Source: Isoetes taiwanensis (Eukaryota; Streptophyta; Lycopodiopsida; Isoetales; Isoetaceae). From it: a DNA stretch of 64,000 nt. Location of the stretch: contig JAJEKV010000791.1 of NCBI GenBank assembly GCA_021234155.1, positions 1 to 64,000 on the forward strand. The letters run 5' to 3'. The translations under genes and the position numbers were made by a program. Below, in pieces: positions 36,625-47,628 of this stretch. The notes beneath the pieces were generated by a model. The model did no database searches and was not told where the DNA came from. It saw nothing but the letters and a program-made list of their open reading frames with translations. Each line of letters begins with the position of its first letter. Position 1 is the stretch's first letter.

Positions 36625-39101
36625 TCAGAATCTAGTGGTCAAACATAAGGTACACTGCTTATACAGATGATATGGTGGAAATTGTTGAAGTATCTCGATT
36701 TGGACACCATTATGCGTCACCAACATACCCTTGCATTGCTCCTTGTCTTCTATTTTACCACTAAGAACTTTGGGTTGTTGACCTACTCCGCAACCCCAAT
36801 TAAATCGGGAAATAAATGGGTTGCAATTCGAATCAGCAAACTTAGCAAGCATCTCTAAACTGACAGTGGAAGCCAATGGCAGTAAGAACCGGACATTTCC
36901 ATCCATCCTAACTGAGACAATGCACATAATTCCAGAGTTAGTTGAGGAGAATGGAACCATAAACAGGACCATCACTAAAATACAAAGATAAAGCATTGCA
37001 AATGTGAATCCTTTGAAGTCTGCTATTAACATAGTAGAGTTTTCTCTAGTATTGGCAAATCATTACAAGCAGCAGCATTTAAGGTATTCCACAAATCCTC
37101 AGAAGACGAATGCATTCAGATAATTTTTCACAGAAAAAGAACTTACATCTCCTGCGTGCATCAAAGGGAGGAAGACATCTTCCTGTTTCTGCCATTTTTG
37201 CAGAAAATGACCCAATCAATGCCCAAACGTGTAGGGCCACGGCAGAAAGTGTTTATTACTTTACTAATGTGCTGTGCAGGCCTCTAAGCAATCAAATATT
37301 TTTTCTTATATGACATTTAAACACCTCTAATCTAGGGAGAATTTTTACCTTTGAAATAGATCTTCAGCTACGGAAATAAAATAAGGGACACCTATGCACA
37401 ATTTTGCTGCCTGAAATGATGTAATCAAATAGATCAAGTAAAAAACTAAACTAGATAGATGCAGAGTTATACACCATACCTTGGAACCAGGTAGGAGCCC
37501 AACTAATGGCACCAATGTGCCTTGATTATTTGTGTCTTGTAATGTATTATACACTGAACAGGTGTTGTCTGGACTAGCAGTTGCATCCAGAAAGAGGTCA
37601 CCAACTTTGCACTTCATTCGTGCCCATTTAGGCAACCCTTGCAACAAGTAGTTGCTCCGAAGTAAATACATATCCATCAACCTGAAAGAGAAGAAAACTT
37701 AAGCTTGGGTACATCATAAACCAGCACAAACATTAGCCTTTCTAACAAGCTACTTGGTCTGCAAATTATATCAGATGTCTTCTTAATCATTGGCAGCTGA
37801 AGATGTTACAAATACAATCAACGGATAAAATTGACTGCACAAACAACTGCAGCTTCCCTTGTTTATAACCGATAATAGCAATGCCATCCAATGAAATTTT
37901 AAAGCAAATGGCCATACATTGTCTTTTACATGCTTCATTAGCTAGGCGGTTAATGATCGCCTCTTCAGTTCCTCGCATGGAATATTTCTAACTACTGCAT
38001 GACATCAATAAGTGGGGAAGAATATCCTTACCCTGGCCAGCGCACAGAACATTCAGCATATGCAATTGTCTTATAACCAAGCATTTTACCAATAGCCACC
38101 TGTGGCAAAACAATGACAAAGTTGGTAAGATATCCCTATTACTTGAGAAAGTTGAGGAACTTACGGTGTAAAATTGATCCCCACCAAGAAAGATGCATAT
38201 TCCCTTTTTATGCCAATTCCATTCTTTGGTCTTCCCAAAAAGGAGGAATTGCCAAAAACGTTCGGGTTCCTAACAATATTAGGTAGAGACTAAGAACAGA
38301 AGGCAGATAGGATTGATGCTACGAGCACACACCCAGACAACTCTCACATATTGATTCATTAATATTTCATACAATTGTCTAAACCCAATTTGATGAATGT
38401 TTCCTTCTACTCGTATAGCATATGAATGTGTACAAGCTCTTTCCAGACAGAGACATTTCCTCATTTAACACTGCCACTATTTAGTTTCTGTTGCTGATCC
38501 TAAGCCTATCCAACTACTAATGTTTTATGCATCAAAATCATCGACTAATTGTCTAGTCTGCCTAGCTCGGCACTTGGAAATAAATTTCTACATTTGAATG
38601 CATACCAGGCACCAATCGACTTCTTCAAATCTTTTAACAAGCTCCAGCTCTCCGCCAGAGGCATGGGGACAACACAACCTGCTTAATTTACAAAATTGTC
38701 ATCACAGTCACTGGTCAAACAATGGGGAGGAATCAGAGATTAATATTAACTTACTGAAATACGAATATCGTAAACACTGTGCTGAAAATGTTCCCGTAAA
38801 GACCTAACAACTGGTCTCACCCACGTTGAAACCTCTCCTGGTCCATTTGACAAAATTACTATATCCACAGTATTTTCTAGATTTTCGTTTGAAAACAAAT
38901 GCCATGGTTTGCCAGCATGTCTACAAGGCACCAGCTTTTTGCAGTTGCCCTTTTTCCCCCCTTTTCCCCAATGGAGATATATGATGCTTTAAAGTTTGGA
39001 CGGAATGAAGAGGACAGACTGAATAAGAAAAACCAATTTTTAGGTGTTGATCCAGCATGAAAAACAGGAGAAATTGCAGATCGAGTTTGAATAAGGCTCA
39101 C
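36625..39101 (-). CDS. Cyanobacterial-type LpxB-like (lipid-A-disaccharide synthase-like) protein gene, partial or damaged
   Basis: Seven exons with GT-AG borders can be read on the minus strand: A 39101-38755, B 38678-38606, C 38269-38165, D 38099-38032, E 37681-37480, F 37410-37349 and G 36907-36625. Phases join correctly from C to G. Diagnostic pieces are VDIVILSNGPGEVSTWVRP (A), FWQFLLFGKTKEWNW and FLGGDQFYT (C), IGKMLGYKTIAYAE (D), QGLPKWARMKCKV-GDLF (E), VGLLPGSK then AAKLCIGVPYF (E/F) and RFLLPLASTVSLEML (G). These resemble cyanobacterial and plastid-lineage proteins related to lipid-A-disaccharide synthase, a GT-B glycosyltransferase fold; the substrate in plants is not known to me. 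A serine-rich upstream reading could be a plastid transit peptide. Problems: one base seems missing in an A run near 38936, exon B is 73 bp but would be in frame at 81, no ATG start is clear, and after CLTT in exon G there is a stop instead of a donor and the expected C-terminal exons. It is either a pseudogene or a gene with assembly errors. Confidence 0.75.
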
Positions 39102-40229
39102 CGGGTAGCATCCATTCCATTAAAATCTAGATATCCCAGGCGAATCCTCACCGTTTAACTGTCACTGGGCGTCACGAAAACCCTAAAAAGCCCAACCCAT
39201 CGCATCTGCTTACATAGAATATTCCGGGGCATATTATCCTCAAAAAATCCAAGCCTTCAAAACGTCACTCCACCCCTTATCCATATAGTGGTTTTGTTGA
39301 ATAAAAATTACATTAAAGGGGTGATGGCTGGAGTTTGAGCTTGCACCGTACATAAAGGGTCTCTCAAGCTTCATCTCTTGGAGTTTAATTTATGTTATCA
39401 TTTAGAAAAATTAAGTAGCTAGATTGTTAAAATTTTCTTTTCATTTTCTAGTTATAATGAAGATCATGTAAGTTTTGGGTTAGCTTTGGATAGTGGGCTG
39501 ATTGAATATTACTTTTTGTACCATTAAATATGCTAATTCAATTGATGAGATTAGAAATCTCTACGATTGAAAATTGAAATTTTCTCAAGTCGTCATTGAT
39601 CCTCCCGAGCCTCGTTATGGAGCCATCCACCATCAAAGAAAGTACCCCGAGCACTTGTTTTGTTGGGTCTATGTAGATGTGCATTCTTTGGTATGGCGTT
39701 CGGATAATATACGATATGAATCAATATATTATCTGACTATGTCACTCATACATGTCCCTTGACAACATGTACTTGGAAACCATAAAGGTTTTAGCCCTAG
39801 GGGCAACTTCCTAGGTTGCACATATCTTTATGTGTCAGAAACCTAAAAGGGTCATGTAAAAAGGAACAAAAGGGGAAACCCTAAACCTTTTCCATTCTCG
39901 TATTTCAGCTTCCTTGAGCCATTCCGGCCAAGCCAAGGCGCTATTTCCATTGTGCGGATGCCAAAGCTGGCTTTGCACAACAGATCTCTAAGATTCGTAG
40001 CCTTAAGCCTTCAGCGGAAGCATGGGCGCATTCAGGGACCTCGAGCAAGCCAAGGTTCATGTAAATCGCTAATTTTGTTGTGCAATGCGACTTTTAGTCA
40101 ATGAGCCGGGTTTAACATGTTAGTTTAGCCTCGGAGGCCTTATAGACTTTGAGATCACAAGCTCTAACAAAGGAACCTAACCATGTATGTTTGGGTATGA
40201 TTAGATGTTATTCTATATTTGGTTCTATG
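39102..40229. other. Upstream flank of the LpxB-like gene, no gene recognised
   Basis: Holds the presumed promoter side of the minus-strand gene, but I cannot point to a TATA box with confidence. An ATG-containing segment at 39102-39120 ends in a possible GTGAGC donor and could be an alternative first exon. The remainder is mixed sequence with short frames only. Confidence 0.4.
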
Positions 40230-41045
40230 GATGATGACGTTCTACTCTATAATGCGACTTCTGTGTATTGGGGGGAGGGAGGGGAAGAGGCCGAAAACCT
40301 CAATAGTTGATGTATCGAGTGATGTTCAAGTCGTAGATGGGGTGGCCCTCTAGCCCCGCTGTGGCGGGCATACACACCTCACGAAGGGGAGTGATCTCCT
40401 CCTCGCCCCATAGGGACCGGGAGTAGCCCCCTTGGCTATGCACCGGCGGGGGCCTACGGTCAAGTCCCAAGACTTATCTACCTATTCTCAAAGTATGCAC
40501 GGGAGAGGCGGATGGAGAGGACTATCCAATGACCATGTTCCGTACACCCAGCCATCCAGTTGCCATGATCTCAATGCGCAATGACTCGAGAATCAAATCC
40601 CGGTCCATCCCCCTTGAGTGGCGAGCCTTGATAACGATTTCTTCCATGTTGATATTATTGATGTTCTTATAGATGTATGATATGGTGAGCCCCCTTCCAA
40701 GGTGGAGTTATGTGTGCGATGTCATGTGCTCACTATAGAAGTTACATCGGGCCTTATAAGTGATGATGACAAGGCTAGGCGGGTTAGAGGGAGATGAGCA
40801 AGCTCAAAAAACCGGGCCTTAGCTTCACCCATCCCGTCCACGTCGATAGGCTTTTCGGGTCCACTTACGCTTCCGTGCTGGGACGATCCGAGGGAAGGCG
40901 GGGATGAATAACACGTCCACTCTCCCCATAGATTCCTTGTCACGGGATTAGTGTGGGGTGAGCGGCCTCTGTCACTTGGTTGCGGAGGTATGAACTCCGA
41001 CTTCTGATACGATGGGAGCATCGTAGATGAAGTATGGGACGATCT
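40230..41045 (+). repeat. Dispersed GC-rich repeat family, diverged copy 1
   Basis: Colinear with 51400-52350 over scattered blocks. CAAAGTATGCACGGGAGAGG near 40486 matches CAAAGTATGCCGCGAGGGAGG near 51913, and two later blocks keep nearly the same spacing (about 172 and 252 bp downstream). Similarity is low and patchy; an old retroelement LTR or internal region is the likely origin. Confidence 0.4.
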
Positions 41046-41235
41046 AGACCTTCAGTCTTGGGGATAACAACCTAAGTATGAAACCTCAAAAATTGGAAAA
41101 ACAAAATTCCATCTTTAAAACAATAAGCTAAGCTAATGTTAATTAGGAAAAGTAAACTTAAAACATTATATACCGGAAAAATTTGGCTATTAGGAGTCAG
41201 CCCTCACAGAGTGTGCCAAGATCCTTAGCTAAATT

Positions 41236-41500
41236 TTAGATTGAGGCTCACAAGACGTTGTGAGTGTTTGACTATTGTTGACCCAGAAAGATGCATGATT
41301 AGAGTAATTTAATAGCACAAGAAGCTTAAAATTTGATTTCAAGCCCGAGGAAAAACATGTTATAATACTAAGAAACTTTCTAGAAAACCTAAAATAGAGC
41401 AAAAAACGAGTCACCCCTCCACGAGTCCTGAGGGCCCCATGCTAAAAATTTAGGGACGGGCCTCTCGCGCATTGTGTGAGTGGTAGCAATATTTTTCTCT
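41236..41500 (+). repeat. Recurrent GGGCCTCTCGCGCATTGTGTG module (copies 1-2)
   Basis: GGGCCTCTCGCGCATTGTGT followed by GAGTGG occurs near 41459 and a weaker form, GAGGCTCACAAGACGTTGTG then AGTGTTT, near 41245. The same motif recurs near 42966 and 43134. It lies upstream of the TATA box at 41596, suggesting an LTR U3 region. Confidence 0.5.
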
Positions 41501-41595
41501 AAAGAAACCTAATGTCTTAATCCAAAAAGCGAAATGTTTTAAATAATAGTATAACATGAAAATTGCGAGGGTCAAAACCCTAAAATTTCCAGACC

Positions 41596-41603
41596 TATAA
41601 ATA
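41596..41603 (+). promoter_or_regulatory. TATA box, probably of an LTR-type promoter
   Basis: TATAAATA follows ACCCTAAAATTTCC and precedes a CTTCATTCTCACC pyrimidine stretch typical of a plant transcription start. The same arrangement is found at 43344. Confidence 0.5.
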
Positions 41604-41635
41604 GACCCTTAGGGTTCTTCATTCTCACCATACTC

Positions 41636-42720
41636 CTTCAACTTCTTTGGTCTCCGACCAAGAAGGTGATTTTTGGGCGCTACGGATCAACAAGCGTCCA
41701 AGTGCTTCTTTCCCGAACCAAAAGGCGAGAGAGGCTCGAGACCGAGTCCAAAATGAAAGAGACCCTAAACCCAAACTCAAACCCAAACCCCGGACCCATT
41801 AAAACCCAGAGAAAGCGGGAGGAGAAACGGGCAAGATCGGGGATCAACAAGGGCACTACTGCACTCGATCCACAAGAGAACCCAGAGAAGCGGCAAGATG
41901 GGGCAGGGGAGGATGATGAGGGAGGAGGACCGTGAACAATAGAGAGAAGTTGGCCCATCGCCGAAAAATCAGCAAGAAGAAGAGGGAAGCCAAAAGAAGG
42001 AGACTTGCAGAGAGGGTGGAGCTCTTGAAGTAGAGAGAAGAAGAGAAAGGATGGACCCAGCTTCTCGAAGAAACCCAAGAGGAAAATGAAGAACACACCT
42101 AGCAAAGGGGTGAAAATAACGGAGAAGGAGCCAGACAGACCGCCATCGTCCTCTCGGGACCTGCACTCAGGCGATGACGCTTGAGGATCCCCGCCAGACG
42201 TAATAAGGATCGAGGACCCTCCGGTCGACAACGGGAAGTTGTAGCCCACCTCTACCTGGCATGGCCAAAACCAGCTACAAATCCGAAGAAGCCCAAGCCA
42301 AAGACAGGAGTCATATATATTCAAGCACAATGTTAGAACGAGAAGAAGTGAAGGACTACAAGGAGTATATGAAGATATATGAGGCGTACTCCAAATACTA
42401 TGAATATCACAAGGTTATATACATGGAAGAAGGAAGGCCAACCAAAGAAAACCACGAAGCCGCCCCAGAAAGACCCATCTTGCTAAAAAGCCCATGAAGC
42501 TTAAGATGGACTCCTACTGCCAAAAGCCGCTCGGGAGATTCGGCACTTCCGGAGGAGCTATGGACTTCTAATCCCGAGGGTAGCATTCGCAAAGGCCGAC
42601 CGAGGAGATCCTTCAAGAATTCGACAAGAGAAAAGCGAGTCACATATGACATGCTACTGCGTCTTGAAGGAAGCAATGAGAGCAGAACCTGGTGCAACAT
42701 TTTGAAGATTCGCTAGCATA
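41636..42720 (+). other. Unrecognised coding-like region downstream of the TATA box
   Basis: Plus-strand frames at 41666-41935 and 42261-42497 give charged products (for example TQRKREEKRARSG and a Tyr/Glu/Lys-rich EDYKEYMKIYEAYSKYY-like segment) that could be gag-like. The longest frame here is on the minus strand (42330-41680, 216 codons) and is hydrophobic, as expected for the antisense of a purine-rich sequence. I regard neither as established. Confidence 0.25.
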
Positions 42721-42949
42721 GCTCTTAGATGCTAAGAGAGTCACGTCTTGCAAGATTCATAAAGAGGGAAGATTGCTAAGTATTGTATATATAAAAATTT
42801 TGTAATATAAAAGTTGTTAATTTTGAATTGCAAGGTGTAATAATGTCCTTGATGTAGTTGTATTAATGGCATGTGTAAGTTGTTTTAATTAATTTGGACA
42901 AAAAAGTGACCTAATGCAGCCCCACTCCTCCAGTCGCCGAGGCCCCAAG

Positions 42950-43165
42950 TTAAGATTTAACTTCGGGCCTCTCGTTACCGTGTGAGTGTTTAACCTTGAC
43001 AAGTCCAAAACCGGAAATTAAGGACATATCCTGGCTTAACTCCATGACATAAGCGGGATTCTACCTTCATGCCAAAATTTTTGGAGTCATCTAAGACCCA
43101 AATAGGAGGCCACCCTCTAGTTAAAATTTAACTTCGGGCCTCTCGCGCATTGTGTGAGTGGTTCG
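42950..43165 (+). repeat. GGGCCTCTCG...GTGTGAGTG module (copies 3-4)
   Basis: ATTTAACTTCGGGCCTCTCG occurs at about 42956 and again at about 43126. The second continues as CGCATTGTGTGAGTGGT, identical to the copy at 41459, and the first as TTACCGTGTGAGTGTTT. It sits upstream of the TATA box at 43344. Confidence 0.6.
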
Positions 43166-43343
43166 AATTAAATAGCCATAACTCACCAAACTACCTTCAA
43201 GTGAGATGAAATTTGTTGCAATATGATCATTAGAAAGTCCTTTAGATGTTTATAACCTTAGACACTTATCAAACACCTAGTTAGACCTTGAAGTGATAGA
43301 CATATCTAAACCCTAAAAATTTCACAAATTAGGGTTACTGCTT

Positions 43344-43351
43344 TATAAATA
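43344..43351 (+). promoter_or_regulatory. TATA box, second LTR-type promoter
   Basis: TATAAATA after ACCCTAAAAATTTC and before CAGTCTCACTCCTCACTCC, parallel to the arrangement at 41596. Short plus-strand frames follow (43368-43562, 43580-43774) with no recognised domain. Confidence 0.45.
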
Positions 43352-43365
43352 TACCCATGACCCTC

Positions 43366-44700
43366 ATTTGCATTCCACAGTCTCACTCCTCACTCCATTG
43401 CACCTTTTCCTGCTCACGGAGACGCTTGCATATCTGCTTTTGTTGGCTCCATCCACATCAGCATCATGGCCACTTCTTCATTGGGACGATGGTGCCGCCA
43501 TTGCTCATGTGAGTAAACGGACATCAACTCTTGTCTTTCTTTGCCTTCGAGAAAGAAATTGATGTTGATGCCACCATAAATGCCATACCATTCTACCAAG
43601 AGATCATGCGAGTTCCAAGCTAAGATAGGTCCTTCATTGGTAGAGCTCCACCATGCAAAGTGTACTTTGCACCTAGGACAACTCTTGAGTCGCGTTGGCG
43701 ATGTTCCAAACATCGACAAGTACTTAGAAAATAGAGCCAACCGCATACCATGTTACATGACCATACATAAATAGGGAGATATTTCTCTTATATCTTTGTT
43801 GTAGCCATCTTCTTATCCCACAAAGCCCAAACTCAAATAGGGAAACCCTCCATTCAACAATCCAACATAGGAACCCCATGCCTCCCACAGAAGAGCAACG
43901 GCCTCGGAGTATGGAGGCTCGAACAAGAGGAGGAAGAAGAAGGCGGACAAGGCTGCACCGTCGAGGAGTCCGTATTTTAAGCGCCTATATTTTATAGGGC
44001 CGTAAACAATGACACGCCCATGTAGGATAAATAACTTGGCGTAGTTTGGCTGGCAATATTTTGCATCTTCTTGCTAAGATGGCGAATCGAATCGGCACAA
44101 CCACGAAATTTTTTATTTTGCTATATTAATAAATTGGCTACAAGTGATTTGTGTTAGTTAAGATAGGAACATGCTTTGGTAGTGAAAACACGATGTTGGC
44201 CACAACCACCTAGGCATCTTCCCCCAAATAATACATTCAAATTGCTTTGGGTCATCTCTAGATTCATAGCCTTCATCAAGACCCTCAATTTGGCCTATGA
44301 AAGTGGGCGTGAGCGATGATATAGTGATGCGGTTGCTTTGTCCTTGATACCCATGTGTCCCAAGAACTCATCTATTCTCTTTTGTGAAGCTCCCTCCATC
44401 CGCATAAATTTGATGATCGACATCAACAACTACTTTTGCACATCCTGAATAATTTTGCTGTTGAATAGGGTAAAACTAACACGAATTGATGAAGCTAAAG
44501 CTTAGATTGTAGATGGGAATGGATCTCCATCTCAACCAAAACGTGAATACAAATTGGGAGTGCTCTGCTTGACAATAAAATATAATATTAAAATTATCAT
44601 CCCATTCATATTAGAGACTAACATCCCATTCATATTTATATTCACATGATTAACCTAAACAATTGCATACGAGAGAAGAACATGAAAAAAAACCACCGGG
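43366..44700. other. No recognised gene
   Basis: Short frames on both strands only. A minus-strand reading around 44100-44450 has protein-like words (DDPKQFECIIWGKMPRWLW) but is broken and unassigned. Confidence 0.35.
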
Positions 44701-45087
44701 CTCGGGGTAGAATAAACTAAACCTATATAAAAGGGCGATTTCGATGCTAGCTCTGGTCAAATTAAAAATATATATGAAACCTTAATCCTAGAGAACTATA
44801 AATGGCGATTCTTAGATGGACATGTGGCGAGGTGTAATATGGCCATCCCCTTACCCATTAAAATTTACCTTAGGTTCTAATTGTCTACCAAAGTTTTTTC
44901 CACCTAACAAAAAATCGAATTGGCCACACCCTATGCCTAGCCGAATTTAGTAAATATCGAATTGGCTACGAAACGAGTAAAATGTACAAATTTCGTGTTT
45001 TGAATCGGCACTACCCTTGGTCCGGGCATGGGCGTATCCTACTCTGGCGTAGCCAACCATTTCTAAAAAATATGAATGTGTGGCTAT

Positions 45088-45103
45088 TTGGCGCCCGGGG
45101 CCA
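45088..45103 (+). other. Possible gypsy primer-binding site
   Basis: TTTGGCGCCCGGGGCC resembles the TTGGCGCC-type sites of plant gypsy elements. Confidence 0.35.
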
Positions 45104-45648
45104 CTAAAAAAAATACCATGTGAGGACCTCATCGGCGTCGACCCTATCCGGGAATGGTAGCATGCAGAACAAGAACTTCGTGGCTTCGACGAAGGCCCGA
45201 TGATGACAAAGGACAACTCCCCCTCCGGGTTAGGCATCACCAACTTAACCCCCAATCATCATTGCCAAGAGTACCTCTTACGCACGACATAAAGAACCTT
45301 CCAGAGCGAGGAGGCCGAGGGATAAAGGGATGGACGAGCTCCGATAAAGGATGGACGAGCTCCTACACCTCCTCGAAGGCCAACAAACCCCAACCTCGAT
45401 GACTTCATCGGCCGAAACTCAAGACTTCCCTATCGGTGTCGAGGAAGCCCACACCTATACCGGCATTCATCATCCGACGCCGAAGCCTACATCAATATCT
45501 CGGTAGATGATGACACAATAAGAGCCTTCAGGAGGGGAGGAATTCATCACCAACCAAGAACAGATGGGCATTGGGGGCAAGATGACGAGCGATCCGCTTC
45601 AAATGACAAGTTAATCAAAAATAGCGTATTTTGTGTACTATGCAAGAC

Positions 45649-46230
45649 CATGGATACGGCATTGGATCTTGCCGTGTTGTTCATAAAGGAGATCCGTTGA
45701 CTCCATGGGATGCCAAGGAAGATAATCTCTAGGGATTCGAAGTTCATGAGTGCATTTTGCAATATCTCTTCACCACCATCCGCAACGGTTGCCGATGAGC
45801 GCAACATATCACTCTCGCATCTGATGGGCGCACGAGCGCATAAATTGGTACTTGAAGATATATTGAGGAATTATGGTTGGAACAAGCAATCAAAGTGGGA
45901 CGATTACATTCACTTGGTGGAGTTTGCATACAATAGCACCAAGCTAGGAGTCATCTCAAATGTCGCTATTCATGATCAACTCATTGCACAATCCAGGTGT
46001 CCAAGGTAGGAGTATCCCACAGATGTCGGTTGACATGCAACGGTTGGTGGAAGTGCAAGGATATCTTCTAACGACAAGCAACCTGGTAAGAGCAGAAGCG
46101 ATAAGCATAGAACAAGAAGGAGTTCCAAGTAGGGGGACAATGTGTGGCTGAAAATCAAGGTCAAACAAGCGAAACTCCCATCGGCAATTGCAAGAAGCTT
46201 GCTCCAAGGTCTATGGATATGGTCATATTA
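45649..46230 (+). pseudogene. Gypsy integrase and GPY-type C-terminal remnant
   Basis: Reading across one frameshift near 45700 gives LHGMPRKIISRDSKFMS, then VLEDILRNYGWNKQSKWDD and YIHLVEFAYNST. This is the C-terminal half of the Ty3/gypsy integrase core (family pattern: SDRDSKF, VNRxLEDMLR, EFAYN). The usual HPQTDGQTER stretch between them is lost. Downstream, LVEVQGYLLTTSNLVRAEA and then MWLKIKVKQAKLPS correspond to the post-core segment and the GD-VWL motif at the start of the GPY/F module. Stops and frame changes make it non-functional. Confidence 0.8.
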
Positions 46231-47110
46231 TCCCTTCATGTTTATTTTGGCTTTCTTGCCCCTTCTGTATTTATTTTGCTTTCATGGTTTTAGTTGTTTG
46301 TGCTTGATCGATTTTGGGATCTTGTCGCTTTAGTCGCCATTTATCACCTATGATGAGATCATCCTTTCTTCGATGTTTCTTATATAGTTGGATGCTCCTT
46401 TTCTCGATCTTTGGTTCTCTTTTGACTTGTGGTTCATCTTTGTTGCTCGTGTGTATGATTGCCACCTTTTTTTCTCTTTCTTTATTCTCTTCTTCAATTC
46501 ACGATTCTATATGGCTTCTTTTGCCTCGTCCTTCCATAGTCCATCTTTTCATTTAGTTTCATTTTGTTCTTTATGGTTCCTTTTTTATCCATTTGTTCTT
46601 TTTCTTTTTATTTATTGATCTGTCGGCTTTTATCATCTTTGTTCTATTTTATCCACGGGTTTGTCGTGGTTTGCTCCATGATCATCCGTGACCTTCGTCT
46701 CATTTGCTCCATTTCATGGCTTCTCGTTGTGCTACATTTCCTTTGTTCTCGTTGTGTTCTTTAGTTTTGGATCTTGTTCCTCCATTTGTCAATTCACTCA
46801 ATTTGCCATGCCAATTCTTTTTTTGCTTTGTGCTCCATCAGGTTCTTACTTACTCTTTCATATGGTTTCTTTGGTTTGATGGTCTGTTATCGCCATAACT
46901 TATTTCTTGCTTTTTGCTTGGTCAGCTCGTCTGTCTTCTTTTTTGTTTTGTTTATTCTAATTGCTCCATTCATTACTCTGTTCCTTTTGCATTTCTATCG
47001 TTGTTAGATACTCTGTATTGCTTGTTCACTCCATATTTTATTTAGTTCTCTTTATCGTTTTCTTGCTCCATTTTACTTTATTGATGCTCTCTACCTTTGC
47101 AATAGTTACT
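46231..47110 (+). repeat. Pyrimidine-rich tract with strong strand asymmetry
   Basis: Nearly 900 bp of T/C-rich sequence very poor in A on the plus strand, made of degenerate words such as TTGCTCCATTT and TTTGTTCTCTTT. It starts just after the integrase remnant. Many overlapping plus-strand frames (46314-47191) arise only because A-containing stop codons are rare; their Phe/Leu/Ser/Cys-rich products are by-products. Confidence 0.7.
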
Positions 47111-47486
47111 ATCATTAAAGATTTGGTGGGATCATTTGGGCCCTTTAAGCCATCCCCAAATTTGATTCTAATCCTTTTTCAAACCACGTGATGCTTGGGC
47201 AAAAGCGCCCCTCGCTGGTAAACCCCTAATTATGATTTGGGTTGTTGAGCTATTAGGCAACTCACCATAAAGAAGATTGTCTAGCTTTCCTAAAAACTAG
47301 CTCCAAGTTTCCACTCTATCAAAGCGAGGATTGGCAAAAGGACCTTCTAATTGAGCACCAAATTACAGGAGGGCTTATGTTTAAATTTGATTTGATGCGC
47401 TTCATTACGTAACCGAGAGCAAAAGCTTTTCTTTGCCCTTGATTTTGGCAAAGAATCCCATCAATTTGTCCACTAGAAATGTTTGC

Positions 47487-47628
47487 AATGGCAATATTAG
47501 AGAACCATGGTAGAATTGAGGGTAACGCTTCATTTTATGATGGCTTCTTATTGTTTACAATGGCAATATTAGAGAACCATAACAAAATTGAGGGCAAAGC
47601 TTTGTTTTACCATGGCTTTTTATTATGA
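47487..47628 (+). repeat. Tandem duplication, ~71-bp unit x2
   Basis: GCAATGGCAATATTAGAGAACC and its continuation through ATTGAGGG and ATGGCTTCTTATTG occur twice back to back (about 47487-47557 and 47558-47628), about 85% alike. Confidence 0.9.

Larger units (their letters stand above)
44724..46230 (+). mobile_element. Ty3/gypsy retrotransposon remnant
   Basis: TATATAAA at 44724-44731 and a primer-binding-like TTTGGCGCCCGGGGCC at 45088-45103 suggest an LTR end. A gag-like proline- and charge-rich stretch follows (45110-45540), and then integrase sequence begins near 45649. Protease, reverse transcriptase and RNase H are missing, so the element has a large internal deletion. Only the integrase part is firmly identified. 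Confidence 0.6.

Noticed and set aside
41680-42330. 216-codon minus-strand frame with a hydrophobic product
   Set aside because: It lies opposite a purine-rich plus strand with its own gag-like frames. Leu/Ser/Phe-rich antisense products are typical shadows, and I see no domain or splice signal.
46314-47191. Several overlapping Phe/Leu/Cys-rich plus-strand frames resembling membrane proteins
   Set aside because: They follow from the A-poor pyrimidine tract, overlap in different frames, and contain no known family motif.
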